NCBI RefSeq assembly: GCF_027595985.1
Contig: NC_073311.1
Coordinates: 46,021,438 to 46,085,437, forward strand
Direction of reading: 5' to 3'
Source of the DNA: Sorex araneus
Taxonomy: Eukaryota > Chordata > Mammalia > Eulipotyphla > Soricidae
Length of the DNA stretch: 64,000 nt
The position numbers and the translations under genes are program-made. This document shows, piece after piece, positions 11,594-23,139 of the stretch (position 1 is its first letter; each line of letters begins with the position of its first letter). Below the pieces are notes generated by a model. It was not told the origin of the DNA. It ran no database searches and saw only the letters and a list, made by a program, of their open reading frames with translations.

Positions 11594-11817
11594 GCACCTG
11601 ATTTTTAAATCCCCTGCCCCACCCTGTGTAAAAACATAAGAAACCATAAGGAGTCATTTCCTAATAACCCACTCCAAAAAGTTAAATATTCAGTGTTTTG
11701 CTGTAATCATGATTGATTAAAGGCCCCGATTTCATATAAAAAAATAAATAAATTACTGTCCCTTTCAACCTCTTCCAGGCCGCCTTAGAAAGCGCCTGGC
11801 CCAGAAGCCTCCCTGGG

Positions 11818-11994
11818 GGGCTGGAGAGATAGCACAGTGGGTAGAGCGTTTGCCTTGCAAGCGGCCGACCTGGGTTCAAATCCCAGCATCCCATATGGTC
11901 CCCTGAGCATTGCCAGGAGTGATTCCTGAGTGCATTAAGCCAGGAGTGACCCCTGTGCATTGCTGGGTGTGACCCAAAAAGAAAAAAACAAAAA
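11818..11994 (+). mobile_element. SINE-A
   Basis: Perfect 15-bp TSD 'agaagcctccctggg' at 11803-11817 and 11995-12009. A-rich tail with interspersed C. Confidence 0.95.
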
Positions 11995-12009
11995 AGAAGC
12001 CTCCCTGGG

Positions 12010-12335
12010 TGCTGGGGTTAGTGGGGTCTCTGGACGAACAGGATGGTGGGGGACCCATTCTGCAATATTGGAGCCAGGCTGCTTCCAGCCTGGGGCACCC
12101 TGCAGTCCTGGGGCTCCCTCCGGCAAAGCAGACACTCCTGGCCCTGTGTGTTCTCTCCCCCAGCCCTGGTGCTCTTCACTGTGTGGGGGAGGGACCTTCC
12201 AAGCTGTGTTCAGGGGGGCCAAGGGGCCACTCTTGGCAGAGCTCAGCCCACCAGGCCAAGTAATTCCATGGTAGGACCCACACTGTTCTGGTGTGTTGGG
12301 GGTTCCATGCAGTAGTTGGGGTTACCCTGCAATAG
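12010..12335. other. intergenic, GC-rich, no feature recognised
   Basis: Several overlapping frames on both strands (up to 119 codons) come from high GC content. No domain seen. Confidence 0.4.
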
Positions 12336-12339
12336 GCTG

Positions 12340-12495
12340 TTTCACTATGGGCGCCTCGGAGGGGAGCGGCGGGGGGAGAGCCCTCCCCGCCCTCAGGGAC
12401 CCAGCCCCGACAGCCAAAACCCTCCAGAACCCAGCCACTGCCATGCTCAGGGCCACTCTCCACACGCTCGGACGGAGCATCACCCACGAGTGAAT
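12340..12495 (+). mobile_element. fragment of the long B-relative repeat (5' part)
   Basis: Matches about 7070-7200: 'cctcggaggggagcgg', 'cagccaaaaccctccagaacccagccactgccatgctcagggcc'. The SINE-B-like 3' half is absent here. Confidence 0.6.
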
Positions 12496-12509
12496 CTATT
12501 CTTGGACCG

Positions 12510-13185
12510 CACAGCCTTGATACTTCAAACCACACACCCTACCCATACTCCAACATTACCGCACCACAATTGATAGGGTTCAAAGTAGGAGGCAACCAAT
12601 CTTAAAGGGAAATAGACTTTTATTTTTAACAGATATATAGCTACCGAGTATCTTGCCCACACGGCAGAGCCTGGCAAGCTACCTGTGGCATATTGGATAT
12701 GCCAAAAACAGTAACAACAAGTCTCACAATGGAGATGTTACTGGTGCCCGATTAAGCAAATCGATGAGCAATGGGATGACACCCCCCATGGGGTTGGGGG
12801 GGTGCCCGCTTAAGCAAATCGATGATACAATGAAAATAAATTTATATAAAACATATTTTTTACAGATATAATATATAAAACACACAAGTCTCAACCTTTA
12901 ACAGCATGTAAATGACCTCTTATAGAAGTGCTTAAATGGCCCCTGGCTGAAATACAACAATCTCCTCTAAGGATACTTGTTTTGTAGCATTATCAGTGTC
13001 TTTTTCATAGCAAACAATACCAAATACAGTATTTCAGGTACTGCTTTGGGGCAGGGATTGGGGTTTGGGATGGAAACATCCTAAATATGGTAGGAAGGTG
13101 TAATGGTGGTGGGACTGGTGTTCAAATATTAAATGTAAACAAATTGTGAACTACTTTATAAAATAAAAATATTATTAAAAAAAAA
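12510..13185 (+). mobile_element. unclassified repeat ending in AATAAA-rich tail, interrupted by SINE-B
   Basis: 'taacagcatgtaaatgacctcttatagaagtgcttaa' resembles 40930-40970. The end 'ggtggtgggactggtgttcaaatatt...aaataaaaatatt' resembles 41130-41215. The repeat family has no name I can give; it may be a non-autonomous LINE relative. Confidence 0.45.
12641..12830 (+). mobile_element. 5'-truncated SINE-B with duplicated tail
   Basis: Starts within the body at 'ctaccgagtatcttgccc', so the tRNA head is missing. A tail segment 'gtgcccg(a/c)ttaagcaaatcgatga' occurs twice, around 12745 and 12802, separated by a C/G-rich linker. Confidence 0.8.
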
Positions 13186-13620
13186 ACCTAGGGCCTTGCA
13201 CATGCACCCTTGACCATGGAGCCATCTGGGTTTTAAAACTGCACTTTCCCAGGAGGGGGCGGGGGGAGGGGTGCAGCTCAGCAGTGGACTTTCTGAGCTC
13301 CTGGCCCCCACCCCAGCACACACACACACACCCCACTCTTTCTTCCTGCAGTGATATTTCAGCCCACTGAGGAGGGTGCTGGTAGGAGACAGAGAAGCGT
13401 CCCAGGGGCACAGCTGCAATCATTGGGATTTATTTCCGGGTTAGTTTCTGAGACCATCTCAGCCCACCTGACCTGGAGACCACAAGGTCTGTTCGACTCC
13501 TGCGCCAGTTCCCAACCCTGAGAGATATTTCTGGAAGTTTTAAAGATAAGAGGGAGGACTCGCCTTCTTTTATGCTTCTAATGAATCATCAGTATGGCCC
13601 TCGGCCCCTGCAACTTCCCT
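13186..13620. other. intergenic, no feature recognised
   Basis: Contains a short (CA)n-like stretch near 13318-13331 and G-rich runs. The 87-codon minus-strand frame is not supported by any domain. Confidence 0.35.
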
Positions 13621-13624
13621 TCTT

Positions 13625-13799
13625 TTCTGTTTTTTCTTTTTTGGGTCACACCCAGCAATGCACAGGGGTTACTCCTGGCTCTGCACTCAGAAATTACTCC
13701 TGGCGGTGCTCAGGGGACCCTATGGGATGCTGGGAATCGAACCCGGGTCGGCCGCGTGCAAAGCCAACGCCCTACCCTCTGTGCTGTTGCTCCAGCCCC
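13625..13799 (-). mobile_element. SINE-A
   Basis: Near full length. The flanks share 'cttcccttcttt' (about 13611 and 13805), a probable TSD. Confidence 0.92.
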
Positions 13800-15228
13800 T
13801 CAGCTTCCCTTCTTTAAGCCAGCAAACAGAAAGGGTCCCTTCGATTGCACCTGAGCCTGCTTCCCGCACCCCCCGGAGTTGGCATCACCCTCCTTGGGAA
13901 ACATTGGCTGGGATTCTATTCCTTCCCATCGCTTGGCTTTCGGTTTAGTTGACCTTGGTGACCAGACAGAGGAATGAAAAGCGAGCGCTGCCCAGTTCAC
14001 CGAGGAAGCTGTGCTGACTCGGAAACCAGTTCTTAGCCACCAGTCAGAAGTTAAAAGTTCAGAAAAACAGTTTGGAGAACAAAATAAAGGGGGGTGCTCA
14101 TGGGTCTTAACCACTTGTTTCCCACCACGTGGTTTTGGGAGTCATGCACACACATTGGTCTGTGTTAGCTGCCAGGCGTCCTAGAGGTATTCACCCCACC
14201 AGCAAGGAGCGCCCCCGCCCTCAGCAAGAGGCACCCCCGAGTAAGGAGCAACTCTAGCGCCCAGATCTTTCCCCCCAGTACCATCTTTCTGGGAAAGCTG
14301 CCGATTCCAGGCCTGGGCAGGCAGGGAAGGCCCAGGAGGAGCCGGGGAGAGCATGAGAGTAAGAAACCACAAAAACCCAAGCTCAGGACGGCGGGAACGT
14401 GTCCAAAGGCTTCGGAGACCAACGGAAAAGGCAAGAGCCCTGAGCTGGCCCCAGCTGGAACATTGAGCCACAGAAACAGATAACGGAGCACTGACTCAGC
14501 ACCCGGAGTGTTCACGACACACGCATGCGCTCATAGCGCAGGAGTGACTGAATAAACACAGAGCAAGTCCTGGTGGAGAAGCTCCTTTGCAGCACGGCCC
14601 GGGGGGCCCAGCCAGAGATGCCCAGGAGAGGAAACTCTCCAACAGGCACTTCCCCTAGCAGCCCCCAGCCTCTGGCTTGCTCTCGCCCCTCCCAGAATGC
14701 ACCGGGAGTCTCGGACCGGCTGACTCCACCCTGTGCCCCCGCCACTCCCGTTAGGAACCCCCAGCTCTGTACTCTGTGCCCCACCCCCGCCCCCGCTCTC
14801 AGGCACACAGACGGCAGGAGCGATGTGGCCTGACCTTAGGAGATGTGCAAGTGGCGGAGAACAACTCCTGGTGGGGGATGCCACAGGCCACCCCAGTTCT
14901 TGAAGGCTGCTCCTGGCTCAAGCTTGGGGGCACTCCCAGGGGCACTCGGGGCACTGGCATGTGGCACTTAGGCAGATACCCCCCACTCCCTGTCCTATGT
15001 CTCTGTTTCCTTGGGCTGAGCAGGAAGGAGATTTGGGTGTCTGCTATCCTGTCTTCCTGAAACTGGTTTCTCCTGACTCGCAATTTTCCCACCCTTGGTC
15101 TGAGCCAAATGCTCCTCGCAAGAATAGCATGCATACTCTGGCAGTTTCCTTTTTTTCCTGTTGCTTCTGTTCGGGTATTCCAGATTCCAAATAGTTGTTC
15201 TTTTCTTGCCAAGGTTTTTGGACTTTAC
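13800..15228. other. intergenic, repeat-poor and GC-rich
   Basis: Frames of 80-137 codons overlap on both strands here, none with a recognisable domain. No CpG-island-like density and no conserved splice signals that I can support. Confidence 0.4.
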
Positions 15229-15268
15229 AATTATAATAATAATTATTATTATTATTATTATTATTATG
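15229..15268. repeat. (ATT)n/(AAT)n microsatellite
   Basis: About 12 units of ATT with a few AAT at the left edge. Confidence 0.95.
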
Positions 15269-15269
15269 T

Positions 15270-15430
15270 TTGAGAGACACATCCTGCAGTGTCCAGGGAG
15301 AGACACCACAGGGTATAAGGCTCCTGCTTTGCATGTGGCCAACCCCAGATTGACCCCCAGCACTCTATAATGGCTCCAGGAGTGATGGTAAGGTGTGAGC
15401 AGTCAGGAGTGGCCCCCAAACTGGAAAGCA
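15270..15430 (+). mobile_element. old SINE-A-like remnant leading into a GA tract
   Basis: 'cacagggtataaggctcctgctttgcatgtggccaacccc' is a diverged tRNA-like head, followed by 'gagtgatggtaaggtgtgagcagtcaggagtggcccccaaa'. The purine tract begins where the A-rich tail should be. Confidence 0.5.
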
Positions 15431-15431
15431 G

Positions 15432-15795
15432 AGAGGAAGGGAGAGAGAGAGAGAGCCAGAGACGGAGAGGGAGCGAGAGTGAGAGCAAGAGTGAGAAAGA
15501 GAGAGAGAGAGAGAGAGGAGAGAGAAGGGGAGAGAGGGGAGGGAGAGAGAAAGAAAAAGAGGAGAGAGAGGGGGAGAGAGGAAAGAGAGAAGAGAGAGAG
15601 GAGAAAGAGAGAGGGAGAAGGAGAGGGAAGAAGAGGGAGAGGGAGAGACGGGAGGAGACAGGGGGAGGGGAAGGGAGAGAGAAAGAGAGGAGAGAGAGGA
15701 GGGGAGAGAGGGGGAGGAGAGAGAGAAAGAAAAAGAGGAGGGAGAGGGGGAGAGAGCAAAGAGAGGAGAGAGAGAAGAGAGAGAGAGAGAGAAGC
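15432..15795. repeat. (GA)n-rich polypurine tract, about 360 bp
   Basis: Almost pure G/A with irregular GAGG and GAAA variants. It creates long Arg/Glu frames on the plus strand and Ser/Leu/Pro frames on the minus strand, which are not genes. Confidence 0.95.
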
Positions 15796-16605
15796 TGTGT
15801 CAGTGGCCTCCACCATTTACTGGAGAGTCAGAACCACAAGTTAGGGGGCAGAGACGGGGCAGGGAGAGGGAGGACAGGGCAGATTTGTAACAAACCCAGT
15901 CCAGTCTGTAATAGGCTAAAGCAGGGCTCCGAGCCAGCGCTGGGGTCAAGTGTAGCCTGGAGAAAGAGCAGAGTCTGGGAATCAGCCCTGCTGGGAGGGC
16001 CGGCAGCATCCTCCTCCCTGCCAGGAGGGCTGACGGGGGCAGAACATACGCTCTTAGAGCCCACATTTATTCATGATTTCTTCTTCCTAATGCCCCGGTG
16101 CCATTAAGTACTCGAAGATTCCATTTTCGTAGACTATCCTCCTTCACTGGCAAGGATAAAAAGGAAGATCCTTTTTCAAAACACCATCATGATGCTCATT
16201 ATGAAACAGAATGCAACCTAATTTTTTTGGAGCCCAAACAATGGTTAGATGCTAATTAGAGCCGGGGACCCATTGTCTGGGAAAGCAGGAGTCATAAAAG
16301 CACTTAAAAAATAAATATAAAAGGGACCTTTTTTACATGGAAAATTTAGAAAACGCAGGAGAGTTATGAAAGGGGACAAAAATCTCTAGAGCCACATCAT
16401 CCAGTGGAAAGGGGTGATGTCAGGGTGATTTGGGGGTTGGCCTCAGGCCACTAACGTTCTGGACCCAGAGATTCCCAGTCTTGTCATGGAAGCGGTTCTG
16501 ACTCATCAAAGGATGTCTAGAGTGAATTCACCGACAGCATAACATAATGTCACACATATACTTGATTGAGTCATGGCTTGAATGTTCAACCTCTTTTGGG
16601 GAGGA
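15796..16605. other. intergenic, repeat-free
   Basis: 16080-16400 has short candidate motifs (AACAATGG, GCTAATTAG, CATTGT) in an otherwise repeat-free stretch; see findings. No gene seen. Confidence 0.35.
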
Positions 16606-16608
16606 AAT

Positions 16609-16762
16609 TGGGGACCACATCTGTGGTGCTCAAGGGATACCCTTGGCTCCGCACTCAGAGATCATTCCTGGTGGCGTTCAGGGGACCAGAGCGGGTGCCG
16701 GGGATGGAACTGAGATCCACTGCATACAAGGAAAACGCCTTCACCCCTGTCCTATCAGCCTT
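16609..16762 (-). mobile_element. old SINE-A
   Basis: Recognisable body 'cactcagagatcattcctggtggcgttcaggggacc' and head remnant 'tgcatacaaggaaaacgcc'. Diverged. Confidence 0.75.
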
Positions 16763-17150
16763 TTTTTCCAAGTGAAAAATGTCAAGCTTGAAGTTGCTGC
16801 ATTGTCTGGTCTATTATCTCCGAACAGATTTCTGAAAAGTGGAGTGGGTCAGTAGGTCAAAGAGTCTTATTTTTTTTCAGGTAAAATATTTCAATGTGTG
16901 TGGTGCTGGGGTTCAGGCCCAGGTCCTCGCATATGCAAGGCAAGAATTTCTCTGCTAAACGACATCCCCAGAGAGCTGAGGTTCAGATCCCAGGGTGAGC
17001 AGTGCACTGTCGGGGCCTTAGTGCGCTGGACGCGTCCCACTTCTAACATCAGAGTTGCTCCAAATCAACCTGTCAGTCCTTTTGGCCCATGAGCACTGGA
17101 ATTGGGACGGTCTGAGTCCTGGGACACCCCCCCAAGTGGTGTGAGTTTCT

Positions 17151-17151
17151 T

Positions 17152-17202
<51 letters not shown>

Positions 17203-17390
17203 TTCATTCATTCATTTAAATTTTTTATTAGAGAATCACTGTGATGTTGTTACAAACTTATGAACTTTTGTGTTTGCATTTCACTCATACAGTGATCGTT
17301 TACCCATCCCTCCACCAGTGCCCATTCTCCTCCACCAATGATCCCAGGATCCCTCCCATCTCCCCCAAGGCAGCTGGGAGTGGTCAATGT
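17151..17390 (-). mobile_element. L1 3'-end fragment with (TTTA)n tail
   Basis: A (TTTA)n/(ATTC)n run at 17151-17215 is the converted A tail, followed by the reverse of the L1 3' UTR ('gagaatcactgtgatgttgttacaaac', 'cccatccctccaccagtgccc'). Only about 170 bp of 3' UTR is present. Confidence 0.85.
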
Positions 17391-17848
17391 TGGAGAAGTG
17401 ATTTTTAAGTGGATCTTCCCCTTGGGTATTGGAAATAAAAGTTTTGTAGTTGGGTTGGACTGGAGAATGAGAAATGATCAGGAGAGAAGGCATACCAAAC
17501 AAGGAAATAATTGGCGAACTGAGAGAACAAGCAGAGAAGAGGGACTAGAAACTGAGGTGGAGGCGTGTCAACAGCTGAAGACTGAGGAGAATGGTTAGGA
17601 AGATGAGAACAGGCTGCTAAGGGTGTAGAAAAGCAAGCAGTAGGCAGCCTTTGGGGAAAGGCAAATGATGAGAGTATTTAAAGGACGAAGGACCCTCGGT
17701 CAAATACGGCTAGAGCTAATCCATCTAAAGATCTGTGGAAGCAATCTTGTTCTTCGTGAGACTCGCTTTGCTACTCAAGTGGAGGCAAGCACAGGCCGGA
17801 ATTGACCAGAGCTGTCCAGGAAGTATTTAGGATTTATAGACTGATCTT
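17391..17848. other. intergenic, no feature recognised
   Basis: Purine-rich unique sequence. Nothing to annotate. Confidence 0.4.
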
Positions 17849-17864
17849 AAGAATCCTAAGACTG

Positions 17865-18047
17865 GGGCTGGAGCATTAGCACAGCGGGTAGGGCGTTTGC
17901 CTTGCACTCGGCCAACCTGGGTTCGATTCCCAGCATCCCATATGGTCCCCTGAGCACGGCCAGGGGTAATTCCTGAGTGCAGAGCCAGGAGTAACCCCTG
18001 TGCATCACCGGGTGTGATCCAAAAAGCAAAAAAACAAAAACAAAAAA
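17865..18047 (+). mobile_element. SINE-A
   Basis: Perfect 16-bp TSD 'aagaatcctaagactg' at 17849-17864 and 18048-18063. Low divergence. Confidence 0.95.
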
Positions 18048-18118
18048 AAGAATCCTAAGACTGAGCCAAAGAGTTCTAAGCTTTAATAGTCAGGGGTGCT
18101 TAACTTTTTCAAGTTGTT

Positions 18119-18272
18119 TTTGGGGGGCCACACCTGACTGCACTCAGGGCTTACTCCTGACTCTGTGGTCAGGGCTCACTCCTGGCGGGGCTCAGAGGTC
18201 CATAAGTGGTGCCAGGCACTCGAGCTTGGGTGAATGCCTGACCCACTATACTCTCTCTCTCTCCAGCTCCTT
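18119..18272 (-). mobile_element. old SINE-A
   Basis: Diverged copy ('ggggccacacctgactgcactcagggcttactcctgactctg'), right end in (CT)n 'ctctctctctctccagctcc'. It marks the far side of the SINE-free 3' UTR block. Confidence 0.7.
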
Positions 18273-18449
18273 GCTAGAGAAAATGTAGCAATGCAGTGGG
18301 CTGGCGGTCCAGGTATGATCAAAACCCAATATAGTGTACTCATAAATGCATCACATGTACATTGGTCATCCCAGACTATCCCGGGGTGAATTCCATACAG
18401 GGTCCATATTTGTCTAATTTATCAAAAAGACAGTACCACAACGCTGGAT

Positions 18450-21407
18450 AAATATTTCTTAAATTTTATTCCTAGTTGTCAACAATTCAAAGATGACAGA
18501 CACCTGTTATGAATGGGTATATTAAATCATTCATATAAGGTAAAGAAGCCCAATTACTAAAGACTTTTCAAAATGTACTTCATGTGCCTACATCATTGAT
18601 CATCTACGATGTGAAATTTCCGATGTCTTCCCTGATATGTTACCGGAAGTTATAATTTATAAATTACAAAGGAAGTTTAATTTTGAAAAGAAAGTGATTG
18701 GTGGGCAAAATTAAGAAATGTGTGTTTCTTTTTAAAAAAAATTTGTATATAAAGTGATAAATTAGAGAATGGAATTTTTATACTAAATACTGCCACTTTA
18801 TGAGACTCATAAATGACTTTTCTGGGTAAACGGAGTTTACTTTACTGACTGGAAACTGCAAAAGAGCTTTAAAAAGCATTAAATTATTTTAAAGGAATCT
18901 AGTCTTTTTATAAAATTTAATTCATCAGTAACTGATATTCCCCCCACTCCCCCCATTACATGCCTTTTAGACATTTTGGTGCTTTTAACAAGATTGGACA
19001 GCAAAGGAGAAATGAGACAGAACTCCAATTGGCCATCCTCTTTCTCAATCAACCTCTACAGAAAAGAACTATGTTGGGAAGAAAGAAGCAATGAAATGGT
19101 CTAAGACATAAGTCTTCATCTTTAGGCTACAGTTTTCCCGTCGATTTCCCTTGGTCTTTAGAAATGACAATCACTTAGAGTCGGACAGACTCACCATTGA
19201 TCTTTCTTAAGTGGCGGCTTCCCTGTCTGACATCTGAAAGACAGAGCACCTCTCCATCCATCATTTGGCACTCCTGGTACCTCTATAAGCTCATGATGTG
19301 AGCACTGGCCTATCAGCACCAAGAGTTGCCTTCAGTCATAGCTTAGGGCATAGAGGCAGAAGTGGAACCTCTCTGAGCTTCTGTCCCCTCAGCCCCATAC
19401 AACACGGAGCAGAATCTCCACCCGGCAGGTTTCACAGGTGCAACTGGGAGTCTTCCCCTCAGAGTGCGTATCTGAATGTGTCTGGAATTCGTAATGCACT
19501 CGGGTTGTTCATAAATAGCGATAACAATGTGGTTGGCCATGCATTTTTATGTAAAAAAATGAAAATAGAAATCATTGAGAAGTATAAATGCTTCTGAATC
19601 ACAAAAGAAAATAAGTAATTAAGAGCCCCAAAGAAAATAAGTAATTTATAAATTCTTTACAATAAAAAAAATTCAAAGTAATGATTTCTGGATTTTTCTT
19701 AAATAAAAAAAATCTTTGCAACTAAATAGCCATCAACTTAACTTAATCATTCTTTCTTTTATAAGAATGTTCACTATGTGACATTATAACTCTCCAAAGG
19801 AGAAATTCTATAATTAGCTCAGCTCTCTGCTTCACAAACTTCTTTATAAAGCAGAAGAATGGAATAATTAAGGTTTAAAATAAGCAAAAATATATAACTC
19901 TAACCCACAGTCCCTTGATTTGAAAGAGCTGAATAGGAGGAACACTTACCCAATAAATGCATAAACAACCTACTGTTGACGTAACGTTTACACTAGCTCA
20001 CAACTTAAACCATGAAGAGCGGAGGTAACGTGCCTTCTCTTCCCTTATTAGTGCAATTAGTGTCTGATGGTCTCGGGAGATGAACTGGATTCCTAAATAT
20101 ACTTATATGGCATCAAAATGCTTGCCTATGGGATAACCAAGGTTTTTGAAAATGCTCAGAATACAGATCCTAGCTTTAGAAAAATATCTGAGAAACACAA
20201 AAGACATTTCAGAAGACATGTGTTTCTGTCCAGGTCTGAACAGTGACTGAAGGAACCTCTCTTTTAAAATAGTGGGCCTGATGCTTTCAATAGGGCAAAT
20301 CTATCATTTGGCTCATTCTAAGTCTTAAAATGAGCAATCTTATCACCTTCGCTATATTCAATGGCACTTTTTTTTTAAATAAGGAGAAAACAATTATAAT
20401 ACAGGTAATAAATACTAAATTCAGGGAAGGCAACACTTCTGGACTGAACGACAGATGCATTTCAATGCAATGTGTTTAAGAATGCCAGTATAATGCTGGT
20501 ATTCTGGTAACACGAACTTTGCTACCAAAAATCCACCATGCGGTTCTCTATCGAAGGGTCCCCTCTGTGTGTGGCTGTCTCTCCCTCGCACACAAGTACA
20601 TGCATTGTTTCTTGCATCACCCTCTCTCTATCAATGCAGTTCAGGCTAGCTTTTGATTTGGACGATCAAGTCTTTGAGAAAAAAATGCCAACGATCCTTT
20701 CAACACATCAGTGGTAAAAATACAACCCATTCCTCTTACTACAGATCTTTTAGGGTCATCCCATGTTTTAAAAATGGTAGCCTGCCACCAACTGTAAGAA
20801 TTGAAGTTAAATTAGCATTGGCACAGGGAAAATCACAGGCACACATAAAAGGGAGGTTTATCATATGCCCAGCAGAACACAGTTCATTAGGAATGAGTAG
20901 CTGGTAACTTTATCTCAGATGGCAGAGAGGTGGGCTGAACTGAAACCATGAGAAGGTTGGCAGGCCCTTTCCTCTCCATGGTACACTTTGCAGGGAGGAC
21001 ACATCTATGAGACAAGAAATACTCAACTGGAACTCTCCCTCCAGCCTCGCATTTTGAGTGACACAATAAGAAAGCACATTTCTGACTTGTCTGGCTTAAA
21101 AACTGTTCACTGTAAACATCCTATAGGCTTTACTTCGTTGAAGGATTTCAGAGTTTGAGCTATCTAGGTCCCTGTCAAAGGACCATTTAGTCTAAGAAAA
21201 GTAGCACAAATATTGTTCATTCTATTTCCATTTTTTTTTTAAAAAAAAAAAACAACATTAAGGCCATTTAATTGAATCAGAGCCAACTGAAGAGGACCCT
21301 GGGCACAAGTTCAAACTACTGTTCTGAGATTTGCTGGGACACGACGCTGGAAGAGTCTGTCTTGTGTTTTCCTCCTTGGTCTCTTGAGAGCAGCGGGTGG
21401 GAGGGAC
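18450..21407 (-). other. SLC41A2: probable SLC41A2 3' UTR
   Basis: This stretch follows the stop codon and has no SINE or L1 copy for about 3 kb, against one every 1-2 kb around it. It is AT-rich with many ATTTA-like and poly(T)/poly(A) stretches, including an A/T run at 21231-21252. That pattern fits a long, selected 3' UTR. A short-form signal ATTAAA (minus strand) lies near 21266, about 140 bp after the stop, and a canonical AATAAA lies at 18465-18470. The 3' end is inferred; no transcript evidence is available here. Confidence 0.6.
18465..18470 (-). promoter_or_regulatory. candidate distal poly(A) signal of SLC41A2
   Basis: AATAAA on the minus strand, about 2.94 kb past the stop codon. 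It is followed within 20-35 bp by a GT-rich stretch ('gttgtggtactg'), as expected for a downstream element. It sits at the edge where SINE density resumes. Use of this site is inferred. Confidence 0.45.
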
Positions 21408-21593
21408 TTAGTCTCCTACATCTCCATCTCGGTCGCCAATCAGCCAAAGGAAATGGAAACTCAAGGCTAGCAGAGCTGTCCCCAGCAGGTCGCCCAGGGC
21501 CGTGAGATAGGGGATGGAGAAGCTGTCCGGGTCCTTGCCTTTCCTCCAGAAGTGGTGCACCATCCAGTCGGCGATCCACAGCAAGGTGAACAC
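21408..21593 (-). CDS. SLC41A2: SLC41A2 last coding exon, C-terminus and stop
   Basis: 186 bp including the TAA at 21408-21410. The acceptor is ggtgctctcttgcag|GTG. It encodes 61 residues: [20 protein letters not shown], then [20 protein letters not shown], then [13 protein letters not shown] and GDRDGDVGD after the helix (the G is shared). It contains the end of a helix, a basic loop W[12 protein letters not shown], the family motif [14 protein letters not shown], a final helix and a short acidic tail. The tail is typical of SLC41A2; SLC41A1 and SLC41A3 end differently. An ATG at 21597-21599 lies in the intron and is not a start codon. Confidence 0.97.
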   Translation of the reverse strand: MFTLLWIADWMVHHFWRKGKDPDSFSIPYLTALGDLLGTALLALSFHFLWLIGDRDGDVGD

Positions 21594-21599
21594 CTGCAA

Positions 21600-22955
21600 G
21601 AGAGCACCAGAGATGACTCAGTGCCTGGGTGCAGGGCTGGTAAGTTCCGGTTCACGGAACCTGCCCTTACCCCCTGGCCTGACCAGGACCATAGAAAAAG
21701 TGACTGCCCCTGGCACCAGGCATGCTGGCATCCTGTATCCACGGCACTACGGACACTGATACGTGTTGAGAATCTCGTGTGGGTTCAAAGCAGATGTCCC
21801 AAGGATGGAACCGGACTTACAAAGGCAAAGCAATGAGTCATCCCAGCCCTGACACCACAACTGTGCTTATGATGCAAATGCCTTATAATCAGAAACAGAA
21901 TTTTTTCCCTCCCATTTTCACCGGTTTGTCGATGCAGAAGAGGCTGAGAACATCATTCCTCTCTGAAAGAGAACAGCGGGATTCAAGGACCAAAAGATGC
22001 TTCATTGATGGGAACAATTTCTTTTCATGAGAAAAACACCAAAACTGTACAGCTCTGAAATGAAATCAAATTTTCTTCCGCTTCTCTAAATAACCTTAAG
22101 AATCCTCCGACTTAAGAGGATTGCAGATACTGCTAGATTTCAACGCTTTCTCTGTTGCAAAGCAGGGAGACAGAGAAAAGGAAATGATTTCACATTCTCT
22201 GGCTACAGGTATGGCATGTGAAATGAAGGTGGGGAAGTGCTGTTCATTGGCAAACACTACGGCAGCAGAGGGTTCCTAGTCTCTGAGATGGTCAGACTAG
22301 TAACCCAAAGGTTAGGGTACTCGGGACTGACTTGCTTGTACAGATTTAGGCACAGTGAGTCAAAATAATCTAAAAAGTTATTTTAAAGCTCTAGTGGCAC
22401 AGCTTGTCTTTAGACACTGCAAATATGAAGACCCCATGAACCCTGGATTTTCAGGTCAGATGGAAGGTTTCCTTCAACCCACCCCGAGTAGGGAAGATTT
22501 GCTTATTTTCAACCTCTTGCAGCATTAAAGGAGATGTAAGATTTGCGTGGTTAACGATCCCTGGTATTAGATAACTTGGCCAGCGTAGCAGAGAGGCAAA
22601 AAGCACTTTTCTGCCCACTCGTTGACTGCGGATGATTAGTCTGACATCTCTGTTTCTTGGAATGAGCACTAACGGGGTACCTCCCTCATGAGAATACCAT
22701 GAAGCCGAAGCCATCCAGTGCTGGGGACACAGTCCACTTTCGCTGGACGTCTGCTGTTAGCAGCTGTAACTGCTTTGCTGCTGTGACAATTCATGGCTTC
22801 TCCAGAAGCAGGGGCAGTTGAGAAGGGCAGTGAAGGGTCAACCCTCTGTGCAGAGGCTGCACCAATGCTTGTCACCAGCTCGGACAAGTAGGTGATGGCA
22901 GAGTGTTTGCCTGGATGTCAAACTGCTGTGAGCTGTAGTATAGCACCATGTTCGC
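21600..22955. other. 27-kb intron, first repeat-free part
   Basis: Intron sequence just upstream of the last coding exon. No repeat and no additional exon recognised. Confidence 0.4.
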
Positions 22956-22959
22956 AACT

Positions 22960-23139
22960 TTTTTTTTTTTTGGTCTTTTTGGGTCACACTCAGCATAGCT
23001 CAGGGGTTGGTTACTCCTGGCTCTGCACTCAGGAATTACTCCTGGAGGTGCTGGGGGTCCATATGGGATGCTGGGAATCAAACTCGGGTAGGCCACGTGC
23101 AAGGCAAACGCCCTCCCCGCTGTACTATCGCTCCCGCCC
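22960..23139 (-). mobile_element. SINE-A
   Basis: Nearly complete, with an extra 'ggttggttact' duplication in the body. Flanks share an imperfect 'gttc(g/t)caac(c)ttt' TSD. Confidence 0.9.

Noticed and set aside
13572-13948. Many similar frames with 'LLFGSHPAMHRGYSWLCTQE'-like peptides across the window
   Set aside because: All are translations of SINE-A on its minus strand. The similarity reflects the repeat, not a protein family.
15370-16107. 245-codon plus-strand frame and 137-codon Ser/Leu/Pro minus-strand frame
   Set aside because: Product of the 360-bp purine tract at 15432-15795.
1-18400. Possible CHST11 exon, expected from human gene order
   Set aside because: No sulfotransferase-like coding sequence on either strand. 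The large last CHST11 exon should be obvious if present.
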